Positions 1-5,558 of a DNA stretch of 5,558 nt are shown here, piece by piece (within the stretch, counting starts at the first letter, position 1; every line of letters begins with the position of its first letter). The position numbers and the translations under genes are program-made. The DNA lies in assembly GCA_026389675.1 (NCBI GenBank), contig JAPLHJ010000117.1:1-5558 (forward strand). The letters are read 5' to 3'. This DNA is from Chloroflexota bacterium (GTDB lineage Bacteria > Chloroflexota > Dehalococcoidia > GIF9 > UBA5629). The notes beneath the pieces are model-generated. The model saw only the letters and a program-made list of their open reading frames with translations. It ran no database searches and was not told the DNA's origin.

Positions 1-636
1 GACGAAGCCTTTGCCTATCTGCGAATATCCGTCATGGACCGCGATCAGAAGAAGGTGGATAAGTTCTCTGCCAAAGTCGTCGAGCTCGCGCTGGCAAACA
101 TCCCGGGTTTCACGTTAACAGCCCCCCCGGCAAAAGGGACGATGGCGATCATCCACTGGCCGGCGCTCATCTCCCAACGACATGTCACCCAGAAAATTAT
201 GATTAACGATGAGGAGTTTTCCGTCGCTTTTGTGCCGTCCGGGGCGTCGACGCCACGTGTCGAGGCGCCGAAAGTACCGATATCCCCTGTGCCGGCCGGT
301 AAGAAGGTAAAAATACCATTCGGCCGCATCTACGCGACCCGCTCCGGTGACAAGGGCGGCAATGCAAATCTCGGTGTCTGGGGAAAAACGCCCGAAGCAT
401 ATGCCTTTCTCAAGGAGTTCCTGACCACTAAAAAATTGAAGGAACTCCTCACTGATATGTGTGGATATGAAATCGAACGCTACGAGTTACCCAATCTGTT
501 CGCAGTCAACTTCTATATCAGGGGCGTCCTGGGTGAAGGCGTGGCTGCATCGCTGAGAAGCGATCCCCAGGCCAAGACCCTGGGCGAGTACCTGCGCGCA
601 AAGGTTATCGAGATACCGGAGTCTCTTGTTCCGTGA
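1..636 (+). CDS. AtuA-family protein, C-terminal part (5' end outside window)
   Basis: The reading frame is open from base 1 to the TGA at 634-636, giving 211 visible residues. The first ATG at 34 is internal, because in-frame codons upstream continue the same fold. Family members are around 450-600 residues, so most of the N-terminal DUF1446 domain is missing here. The visible part has two pieces. The first is the end of DUF1446, including a helix reading KVVELALANIPGF. The second, after a proline-rich linker (PVPAGKKVKIP), is the small AtuA-like ferredoxin-fold domain, marked by RIYATRSGDKGGNANLGVWG at about bases 331-390. The RSGDKGG signature is characteristic of AtuA relatives. AtuA was named from acyclic terpene utilisation in Pseudomonas; its reaction is not established, though homologues accompany acyl-CoA degradation genes. 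Here it precedes an acyl-CoA ligase and dehydrogenase in the same orientation, which fits that role. No signal peptide or membrane segment is visible, so it is probably cytoplasmic. The family call is fairly sure, the function unknown. Confidence 0.85.
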   Translation, partial: DEAFAYLRISVMDRDQKKVDKFSAKVVELALANIPGFTLTAPPAKGTMAIIHWPALISQRHVTQKIMINDEEFSVAFVPSGASTPRVEAPKVPISPVPAGKKVKIPFGRIYATRSGDKGGNANLGVWGKTPEAYAFLKEFLTTKKLKELLTDMCGYEIERYELPNLFAVNFYIRGVLGEGVAASLRSDPQAKTLGEYLRAKVIEIPESLVP

Positions 637-708
637 TTACTACAGTTCCTCGTGGATAAAATATTGCCGGAAGGCAGGAAGCTTCCCGGCAGAAAAGGAG
701 GTTGTTAG
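637..708 (+). promoter_or_regulatory. Intergenic leader with inverted repeat and strong RBS before the acyl-CoA ligase gene
   Basis: This 72-base gap is the longest inside the gene block. It holds an inverted repeat, TGCCGG at 665-670 and CCGGCA at 686-691, which could extend by three more pairs past a one-base bulge (AAG 671-673 with CTT 682-684). Inside it lies an overlapping 10-base perfect palindrome, GGAAGCTTCC at 677-686. No T-run follows, so it is not a typical intrinsic terminator. It could be an mRNA processing or stability hairpin, or an operator. The ribosome site AGGAGG at 696-701 sits 7 bases before the ATG at 709. No convincing -35/-10 pair was found. Confidence 0.4.
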
Positions 709-2406
709 ATGACAGTATACGATGAAAAACCCTGGGGCAAGTTCTACGAATCACGGTTAAGCGTGGAGCTGAAAGCCGTGGAGGAAACCTACGTGGATCT
801 CCTGGAGAAGGGCCTCAAATTCCAGCCGGAGACGGCGGCCTTCCATTTTCTCGGTATCACGTTTACTTACAAAGAGCTGGACCGGCTGTCCATGAGATTC
901 GCGTCGTACCTTCGCAAACAGGGATGCAATCCGGGAGACGTGGTGGGCATCAACCTTCCCAACCTTCCACAGTATCTCATCGCCCTGGCGGGGGCTTTCC
1001 GTGCGGGATACGTGGTCAGCGGCGTCTCTCCCCTTCTTACGCCGAAGGAGATGGCCTATCAGTTGAATGACCTGGGTGCAAAGGTACTGGTAACCCTGGA
1101 TGCGATCTACGAAAACCGTGTGCAGAAGATACGAGACGATATCCCCACGGTTACCTGTATCATCACAACCAACATCGCAGACTATCTCCCCCCGGCCAAA
1201 CGCATCCTGGGGAAGCTTTTGAAGAAGATACCCTCCGGAAAGGTTGAGCCGATCAAGGGAAAAGACGTGATATCTTTCAAGGACTGTCTCTCAGGTACGT
1301 TGCCCGATATCCCCAGGCCGTCAGTCAAGCTCGATGATACCTGTCTCATCCAGTATACCGGTGGGACCACGGGCACTCCCAAGGGCGCGGTCCTCACACA
1401 CCGTAATATGGTTTCCAATTTCGCCCAGGGAAGGCAGTGGCTCGATCTCTCTATGGGTGGCGGCACCGTCTGTTCAGGCTTCCCCTTCTTCCACCTGGCG
1501 GGCCTATATTTCGGAATGATCTCCATGGCAATGGCCTTTACCCAGTGCCTGATACCTGATCCCAGGAACACCAAGAACATGTGCAAAGAGATCTCGTCGC
1601 ACCATCCAAATTTGATGCTACAGGTCCCTTCCCTCTACCAGATGCTGACCGAAGACCCGGCATTTTCAAAGATCGATTTCTCCACATTAAATGCCTGTAT
1701 TTCCGGCGCGTCACCGTTTTCCAAGGAGGCGATCAATGCCCTCGAGGCCATCGTCGGCAAGGGTAAAGTGGTTGAACTCTACGGGATGACCGAGGCGAGC
1801 CCGATCATCACCATGAACCCCTTACGGGGAACGAAGAAGATCGGCTCGGTTGGCGTCCCCCTCCAGGGCACCGAGGTCAAGTTGGTCGACGTAGAAACGG
1901 GGAAGAAAGAGGTCGCCCTCGGGGAAGTTGGGGAGATCATCGTTCGCGGACCCCAGGTGATGAAGGGGTATCATAACAAGCCGGAGGAGACGGACAATAC
2001 ACTGCGCGAGTTCCAGAATTCCAAATGGCTCTATACCGGCGATGTGGCGCGAATGGACGAGGACGGCTACTTCTATATCGCCGACAGGACAAAGGATATG
2101 CTCATCGTAGGGGGATTCAAGGTGTTCTCCCGCGAGGTGGAGGATGTGCTCAGCGAGCACAGGGCGGTCGAGTTATGCGCGATCGTAGGGCTAAATAACC
2201 CGGAGCGGCCGGACAGCCAGATCGTGAAAGCGGTCATCCAGCTTACCAGGGATGCCAAGGGGAAAGACCAGGAGGAAATTAAAAAGGACATACTCGAACA
2301 CTGCAAGGAGAACCTCGCACCCTACAAAGTCCCCAAAATAATTGAATTTATCGACGCCATACCCCTTACCGCTGTGGGTAAGGTGGATAAAAAGGCGCTC
2401 AGATAA
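709..2406 (+). CDS. AMP-forming acyl-CoA ligase (FadD-like long/medium-chain acyl-CoA synthetase)
   Basis: This 565-residue protein is an ANL-superfamily adenylating enzyme. It would activate a carboxylic acid with ATP to an acyl-adenylate and then transfer the acyl group to CoA. The signature motifs are intact and in order: the P-loop YTGGTTGTPKG at residues 216-226, the adenine-binding YGMTEASP at 358-365, YTGD at 442-445 with the ribose-binding Asp445, Arg460 in IADRTKDM, the hinge region GGFKVF at 468-473, and the C-terminal PLTAVGKVDKKALR with the expected catalytic Lys558. The chain ends directly after this last motif, but the length is normal for the family. Start 709 is supported by AGGAGG 7 bases upstream and by MTVYDEKPWGKFY, a typical beginning for these enzymes. 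No membrane segment is evident. It lies 72 bases after the AtuA-like gene and 43 before the acyl-CoA dehydrogenase, so the two enzymes probably catalyse consecutive steps. The family is clear; the substrate cannot be read from the sequence, and an AtuH-like role or another fatty or branched acid is possible. Confidence 0.93.
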   Translation: MTVYDEKPWGKFYESRLSVELKAVEETYVDLLEKGLKFQPETAAFHFLGITFTYKELDRLSMRFASYLRKQGCNPGDVVGINLPNLPQYLIALAGAFRAGYVVSGVSPLLTPKEMAYQLNDLGAKVLVTLDAIYENRVQKIRDDIPTVTCIITTNIADYLPPAKRILGKLLKKIPSGKVEPIKGKDVISFKDCLSGTLPDIPRPSVKLDDTCLIQYTGGTTGTPKGAVLTHRNMVSNFAQGRQWLDLSMGGGTVCSGFPFFHLAGLYFGMISMAMAFTQCLIPDPRNTKNMCKEISSHHPNLMLQVPSLYQMLTEDPAFSKIDFSTLNACISGASPFSKEAINALEAIVGKGKVVELYGMTEASPIITMNPLRGTKKIGSVGVPLQGTEVKLVDVETGKKEVALGEVGEIIVRGPQVMKGYHNKPEETDNTLREFQNSKWLYTGDVARMDEDGYFYIADRTKDMLIVGGFKVFSREVEDVLSEHRAVELCAIVGLNNPERPDSQIVKAVIQLTRDAKGKDQEEIKKDILEHCKENLAPYKVPKIIEFIDAIPLTAVGKVDKKALR

Positions 2407-2449
2407 GCGCAGCGCACTAAATCCCGTCGGGAGAAAAGGAGAATAATCA

Positions 2450-3586
2450 ATGTATTTCAACGAGACGCATGACGCTTTCAGGGCATCGATAAAGAAGTTT
2501 GTCGATAAGGAGATCAACCCCCACATGTCCGAATGGGAACAGACGACGGCCCCCCTGCACGATCTTTTCAAAAAGATGGGCGACCTCGGATTCCTGGGCA
2601 TCCGTTATGATCCGAAATATGGGGGAGGGGGGCTGGATTACTGGTTTGAGACTGTCATGCTCGAGGAGATCGGACATATCAAAGGCATGGGTGTTTCTAC
2701 GGCCATCGCCGTCCAAACGAACATGGCCACACCGGCAATCGCAGCCTCCGGCAGCGAGTACCTCAAGGAAACCTATCTGAAGCCGGCGATCGCCGGAGAT
2801 ATGGTCTGTGCCATTGCCGTGACCGAGCCGGATGCAGGCTCCGATGTCCGTGCCATGAAGTCAAGGGCAGTCAAGAAAGACGGCTACTATCTCCTGAACG
2901 GGTCTAAGACGTTCATCACCAACGGGGTCCAGGCGGATTTCCTCACCCTTCTGGCCAGGACCGATGAGGGAGAGGGATATCATTCCTTTGGACTCTTCGT
3001 GGTCCCGACCAATCTCAAAGGTTTTCAGGTGAGTAAGAAGCTCGATAAAATCGGGCTCTGGAGTAGCGATACGGCGGAGCTCTATTTTGACGATGTCAAG
3101 GTGCCGTTGGAAAACCTGATCGGCGACGACCGGGAGGGTTTCATCATTCAGATGAAGCAATTCCAGCATGAGAGGTTCGCCGTGCTGCCCGGCACCTGTT
3201 CGGCCATACAGGATATGATCGCCCTGACGGTGGACTATCTCCGCCAGCGGATCGTATTCGGGAAACCCCTGATCACCAAGCAGGTCCTGAGGCATCGGCT
3301 GGCAGACTGGATTACCAGGAATGAAGCCCTGAGACAGCTTACCTATCACATTGTCCGTTTGAAGATGGAGAACCTGGACGCGACGCGGGAGGTCTCAATG
3401 GGCAAACTGCTGGCAGGACAATTGATCTCTGAAGTTGCCAGCGGGTGCCTCCAGATGTTCGGCGGGGTAGGGTTCATGAATGAGACGCTCATTTCGCGCT
3501 ATTTCCGGGACGTCCGGGTCATGTCCATCGGCGGCGGCGCGGACGAGGTCATGCTTGAGATAGTCTCGCGGATTGAGGGCTTTTAA
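2450..3586 (+). CDS. FAD-dependent acyl-CoA dehydrogenase, catalytic Glu at the LCAD/IVD position
   Basis: This 378-residue protein has the full acyl-CoA dehydrogenase layout: an N-terminal helical domain (about 1-115), a middle beta domain (about 120-225) and a C-terminal helical domain (about 230-378). It would oxidise an acyl-CoA to the trans-2-enoyl-CoA and pass electrons to electron-transfer flavoprotein. Visible signatures are AVTEPDAGSDVRAMKSRAV (123-141), NGSKTFITNG (150-159), SSDTAELYFDDVKVP (205-219), the FAD-contacting R..FGKPL (267-274) and MFGGVGFMNE (336-345). The usual catalytic Glu in the C-terminal Y/G-E-G-T motif is replaced: the protein reads IGGGADEVM (360-368), with Gly362 at that place. 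Instead Glu241 in QHERFAV aligns with the catalytic Glu of long-chain and isovaleryl-CoA dehydrogenases. Both spacing and context fit. The start is backed by AAGGAG at 2436-2441, 8 bases before the ATG. It sits between the acyl-CoA ligase and the TetR gene. Substrate chain length and branching are unknown. Confidence 0.93.
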   Translation: MYFNETHDAFRASIKKFVDKEINPHMSEWEQTTAPLHDLFKKMGDLGFLGIRYDPKYGGGGLDYWFETVMLEEIGHIKGMGVSTAIAVQTNMATPAIAASGSEYLKETYLKPAIAGDMVCAIAVTEPDAGSDVRAMKSRAVKKDGYYLLNGSKTFITNGVQADFLTLLARTDEGEGYHSFGLFVVPTNLKGFQVSKKLDKIGLWSSDTAELYFDDVKVPLENLIGDDREGFIIQMKQFQHERFAVLPGTCSAIQDMIALTVDYLRQRIVFGKPLITKQVLRHRLADWITRNEALRQLTYHIVRLKMENLDATREVSMGKLLAGQLISEVASGCLQMFGGVGFMNETLISRYFRDVRVMSIGGGADEVMLEIVSRIEGF

Positions 3587-3592
3587 CGCAAC

Positions 3593-3596
3593 GGAG
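3593..3596 (+). promoter_or_regulatory. RBS deciding the ATG start of the TetR gene
   Basis: GGAG lies 6 bases before the ATG at 3603. An in-frame TTG at 3573 would give ten extra residues but would overlap the dehydrogenase stop (3584-3586) and has no comparable purine-rich site at the right distance. The ATG is therefore preferred. Confidence 0.6.
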
Positions 3597-3602
3597 CTTT
3601 GT

Positions 3603-4262
3603 ATGACCAAATCAGGCGATCAGGAAGTTATCCTTTCCCGCAGTGCGTTACGGCGGCTGAGAGAAAAAGAGCAGAAGTACAATACCATTCTCAAGGCTGC
3701 TGAGACTCTCTTTGCCCAGAAGGGTTACCACCAGACAGGCATAGAGGAGATAGCTGACCTTGCCGAGGTTTCCACGGGCGCTGTATATTTTTACTTCAAG
3801 AACAAGGAAGACCTTCTCATTACATTGATGCAGGAGATAGGGCATCAGTTGAGGAAAATACTTGCCGATGAATTTAAAAGGACCGGGTTTTCCTTTGATA
3901 GCTTTAAGAATATTTCGTTTGCCTTTTTAAGAGATTTCTGCGGGAGTCATCCTGAGTGGATTGCAATATTTTTCAGGGAATCCGTCGGCCAGAGTTCGGA
4001 AGTTGAAGAACAGAGGAGGCAACTGTTCATCAAACTTACGGATGATATCAAGGACGCGTTCGTTCAAATATGCAGGGAACAGGGAATAGGTCCCGTTGAC
4101 GACTCCTACCCCGAGATGGTTGCCGTATGCATACTCGGGTTATACGAAAGGATCGCCTGCCATTACTTCCTGTGGCAGGATCAACCGGAGGATATCGATA
4201 CCCTGGCTCAGAGATCGGTATCATTCATGCTCGGGGGGATCAACAACCTGCTTAAAGATTGA
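3603..4262 (+). CDS. TetR-family transcriptional regulator
   Basis: This 219-residue protein has a TetR N-terminal DNA-binding domain: helix 1 about residues 25-41 (ILKAAETLFAQKG), helix 2 about 46-55 (GIEEIADLAE), then VSTGAVYFYFKNKEDLL at 56-72, which contains the recognition helix and the conserved Y-F-K-D-L ending. Residues 80-219 are the variable, mostly helical ligand-binding and dimerisation domain, without a recognisable ligand signature. The N-terminal 24 residues are basic and charged, as is common in this family. Regulators of this type often repress nearby fatty-acid or acyl-CoA genes and release DNA on binding an acyl-CoA or related molecule; that this one does so is inference. 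It starts 16 bases after the dehydrogenase stop and ends 46 bases before the flavoprotein gene, so it is probably co-transcribed and possibly autoregulated. Its sampled GC is about 40-45%, against about 55% in the neighbours, and its codons are visibly more A/T-rich. Several TetR homologues could fit; AtuR similarity is only contextual. Confidence 0.9.
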   Translation: MTKSGDQEVILSRSALRRLREKEQKYNTILKAAETLFAQKGYHQTGIEEIADLAEVSTGAVYFYFKNKEDLLITLMQEIGHQLRKILADEFKRTGFSFDSFKNISFAFLRDFCGSHPEWIAIFFRESVGQSSEVEEQRRQLFIKLTDDIKDAFVQICREQGIGPVDDSYPEMVAVCILGLYERIACHYFLWQDQPEDIDTLAQRSVSFMLGGINNLLKD

Positions 4263-4308
4263 GAGATTACCATATATTATTGATCATATAACTGTCAGGA
4301 GGAGAACA
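4263..4308 (+). promoter_or_regulatory. AT-rich gap with strong RBS deciding the flavoprotein start
   Basis: The ribosome site AGGAGGAG at 4297-4304 lies just before the ATG at 4309, with 6 bases after AGGAGG, and fixes the start. The same frame stays open upstream to 4096, but that stretch overlaps the TetR gene in another frame and translates to low-complexity, non-homologous sequence. Bases 4271-4292 are notably AT-rich, with a TATAAC at 4287-4292 that could serve as a -10 element. No good -35 partner was seen, so an internal promoter is only a possibility. Confidence 0.45.
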
Positions 4309-5346
4309 ATGAAAACAAGGATTACACAGATGTTGGGGATCCAGTACCCGATCTTTTTATCAGGGATGAGCTGGATCAGCATCCCTGAGATGGTGGCTGC
4401 GGTTTCCAATGCAGGCGGTTTGGGGATTCTCGCCACCGGTCCCCTGGACAAGGATACGACACGGGAGTCCATCAAGCGGATCCGCACGCTTACGGATAAG
4501 CCTTTCGGGGCCAATGCGTCACTGCTGTTCCCCGGCGCAACCGAGTCCGCCAGGGTATTGCTGGAGGAGCAGGTCCCGGTGATCAACTTCGCACTGGGCA
4601 AGGGAGACTGGATAGTACAGGAGGCCCACAAATACGGCGGCAAGGTCATGGCAACGGTAGTGAATGCCCGTCACGCCAGGCGGGCCGAGGAGTACGGGTG
4701 CGATGCCGTCATCGCCACCGGCAACGAGGCCGCAGCCCACGGTGAGTTCGTCACCACGTTCTGCCTGATCCCCAGCCTGGTGAATGCCCTTTCCATCCCG
4801 GTCATTGCTGCCGGAGGAATCGCTGACGGCAGGGGACTGGCCGCAGCGCTGGCCCTGGGCGCAGAGGGAATTGCCATGGGGACCAGGTTCATGACCACCA
4901 AAGAAAGCCCGCTGCATAAAAACTACAAAGACCTCTCCCTGACAAAGGATGTTACCGACACTTTGTACTCAAAGCGTTTCGATGGACTGTATTGCCGTGT
5001 TATGAAGACTGATACTGCTGAGCATGCAGAGCGGCAGGGCCTGGACCTGCCGGCCGCCTTCTTCAACGCGCAGGACGTTGCAAAGCAACTGCGCCTTCCT
5101 TTTATCAAGCTTTTCATTGGCGTGATCCTTTCCGGATGGAAGAACACCAGGCAGCTTGCCTACCTGGCGAACGCTTCCCATGCCTTCCAGTTGGCCACAG
5201 AAGAGGGTGACCTTAAGCGGGGAGTGCTGCCGGTAGGGCAGTGCACCGGCCTGATCAAAGATGAGCCTACGGTCAAAGAACTGTTCGACAGGATGGTAAC
5301 TGAAGCCGAGGGAATTGAGAAAAAAATGGCGGGCATCTTCGCATAA
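4309..5346 (+). CDS. FMN-dependent TIM-barrel oxidoreductase, nitronate monooxygenase / FabK-like
   Basis: This 345-residue protein belongs to the nitronate monooxygenase (2-nitropropane dioxygenase) superfamily, which also includes FabK-type enoyl reductases. The N-terminus KTRITQMLGIQYPIFLSGMS and SNAGGLGILATGP (33-45) match the start of the barrel. GNEAAAHGE (138-146) holds the conserved His144, at the place of the active-site His of the family. IPVIAAGGIADGRG (163-176) and GAEGIAMGTRF (184-194) form the FMN phosphate-binding loops, and PVGQCTGLIKDEPTV (308-322) is the usual C-terminal glycine-containing motif. Length is normal (about 310-360). No signal peptide is present. The reaction could be oxidation of nitronates, NAD(P)H:quinone reduction or enoyl-thioester reduction; the sequence alone does not decide. 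As the last gene of the block, 46 bases after TetR and next to acyl-CoA genes, a role with CoA thioesters is plausible. No hairpin-plus-T-run terminator was found after its stop. The fold and cofactor are well supported, the reaction is not. Confidence 0.88.
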   Translation: MKTRITQMLGIQYPIFLSGMSWISIPEMVAAVSNAGGLGILATGPLDKDTTRESIKRIRTLTDKPFGANASLLFPGATESARVLLEEQVPVINFALGKGDWIVQEAHKYGGKVMATVVNARHARRAEEYGCDAVIATGNEAAAHGEFVTTFCLIPSLVNALSIPVIAAGGIADGRGLAAALALGAEGIAMGTRFMTTKESPLHKNYKDLSLTKDVTDTLYSKRFDGLYCRVMKTDTAEHAERQGLDLPAAFFNAQDVAKQLRLPFIKLFIGVILSGWKNTRQLAYLANASHAFQLATEEGDLKRGVLPVGQCTGLIKDEPTVKELFDRMVTEAEGIEKKMAGIFA

Positions 5347-5380
5347 ACATTGACCACGGCGTTGAACAAGACTGACGGCC

Positions 5381-5425
5381 CTGGGGATCATGAAGCCGGT
5401 GGTTCGAATCCACAATGCCCCACCA
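5381..5425 (+). other. tRNA 3'-half-like remnant, possible attachment site
   Basis: The stretch resembles the 3' part of a tRNA. A T-arm is present: GGTGG (5398-5402), loop TTCGAAT (5403-5409), CCACA (5410-5414), pairing at four of five positions with the outer G-A pair broken. It is followed by a 7-base acceptor strand ATGCCCC (5415-5421), discriminator A and CCA (5423-5425). Counting back with canonical spacing gives a variable loop AAGCC and an anticodon-loop-like CTGGGGA at 5381-5387 with T at position 33. The expected 5' half is missing: no GGGGCAT acceptor strand, no D-arm and no complementary anticodon-stem strand stand in the proper place. It is therefore not a functional tRNA gene. 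Integrases often duplicate such tRNA 3' ends as att sites, so this may be the scar of an integrated element or a decayed tRNA. The identity of the parent tRNA is not determined. Confidence 0.5.
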
Positions 5426-5558
5426 TCGTATCTAAAGACATACCCATTTAAGACGGCTTCCGAACTCTCCCGTCTACCGGCCATATGGCATCACGTTCCT
5501 ATGTGAGTATTGCTTTATGCCTATGACAACCGTATCATATATAAAAAGAACCATTTAA
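5426..5558. other. Non-coding tail with short dyads, no gene seen
   Basis: No credible coding sequence exists here; the ATG at 5485 gives only 13 codons. Two dyads are visible: AGACGG (5451-5456) with CCGTCT (5470-5475) around a 13-base loop, and the palindrome GCCATATGGC (5480-5489). Neither is followed by a T-run, so neither is a convincing terminator. TTGCTT (5510-5515) and TATCAT (5533-5538), 17 bases apart, form a weak promoter-like pair pointing out of the window. The DNA becomes AT-rich towards the end. Confidence 0.3.

Noticed and set aside
2621..2632. G-rich run (G5-A-G6) in the dehydrogenase, and a C7 run at 122-128 in the AtuA-like gene, as possible phase-variable or frameshift sites.
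   Set aside because: Both frames continue intact through the runs with conserved family sequence on both sides. The lengths are too short to claim phase variation.
3573..3602. TTG start for the TetR gene, overlapping the dehydrogenase end.
   Set aside because: There is no suitable RBS, and the ATG at 3603 has GGAG at good spacing. The extra ten residues add nothing recognisable.
4096..4308. Longer N-terminus for the flavoprotein.
   Set aside because: It would overlap the TetR gene by over 160 bases. The added residues look like an out-of-frame translation, and a strong RBS precedes the ATG at 4309.
5330..5425. A full-length selenocysteine-type tRNA: GGGCAT at 5331-5336 can pair with ATGCCC at 5415-5420, a span of about 96 bases.
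   Set aside because: The 5' arm lies inside the end of the flavoprotein gene. No D-arm or TCA anticodon stem-loop can be drawn between the arms, so the pairing is probably chance.
5451..5475. Intrinsic terminator for the operon.
   Set aside because: The stem is only six pairs with a 13-base loop and is not followed by a T-run. It also lies more than 100 bases after the last stop codon.
4969..5484. Open reading frame on the minus strand across the gene end and the non-coding tail.
   Set aside because: It overlaps the well-supported flavoprotein gene on the other strand and runs through the tRNA-like stretch. The protein shows no family motif.
5510..5538. Promoter-like TTGCTT - 17 bases - TATCAT near the window end.
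   Set aside because: The -35 matches at only three of six positions and no gene start is visible downstream. It is noted only as a weak possibility in the tail entry.

Overview
The window is a compact, one-directional block of genes for acyl-CoA metabolism, followed by about 210 bases of non-coding DNA. All five genes lie on the + strand, with gaps of 72, 43, 16 and 46 bases. Each complete gene is preceded by a purine-rich ribosome binding site. The layout looks like one operon or its tail, with the 5' end lying upstream of the window. By eye, GC is roughly 55% in the enzyme genes and clearly lower in the regulator gene. The protein families and style (an AtuA-like protein, a FadD-like ligase and an acyl-CoA dehydrogenase with a mid-operon TetR regulator) suggest a fatty-acid- or aromatic-degrading proteobacterium or Desulfobacterota member. 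That placement is inference and no marker gene confirms it.

Region by region: 1-636 is the C-terminal part of an AtuA-family protein whose beginning is off the window. 709-2406 is a complete AMP-forming acyl-CoA ligase. 2450-3586 is a complete FAD acyl-CoA dehydrogenase whose catalytic glutamate appears to sit at the long-chain/isovaleryl-type position. 3603-4262 is a TetR-family regulator. 4309-5346 is an FMN TIM-barrel protein of the nitronate monooxygenase/FabK type. 5347-5558 holds no gene, but contains a short stretch (about 5381-5425) that reads like the 3' part of a tRNA ending in CCA, without a matching 5' half.

Taken together, the ligase would activate a carboxylic acid to its CoA thioester, the dehydrogenase would introduce the alpha-beta double bond, and the AtuA-like protein and the flavoprotein would act on later or side steps. 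The TetR protein would sense a substrate or acyl-CoA. The set resembles part of the Pseudomonas atu (acyclic terpene utilisation) cluster, which also pairs AtuA with an acyl-CoA ligase, acyl-CoA dehydrogenases and a TetR repressor. The diagnostic carboxylase and hydratase genes are not in this window, so the substrate remains open. No CRISPR, transposase, integrase or defence gene is visible. The most unusual items are the tRNA 3'-end remnant, the relocated catalytic base of the dehydrogenase, and the ambiguous flavoprotein.
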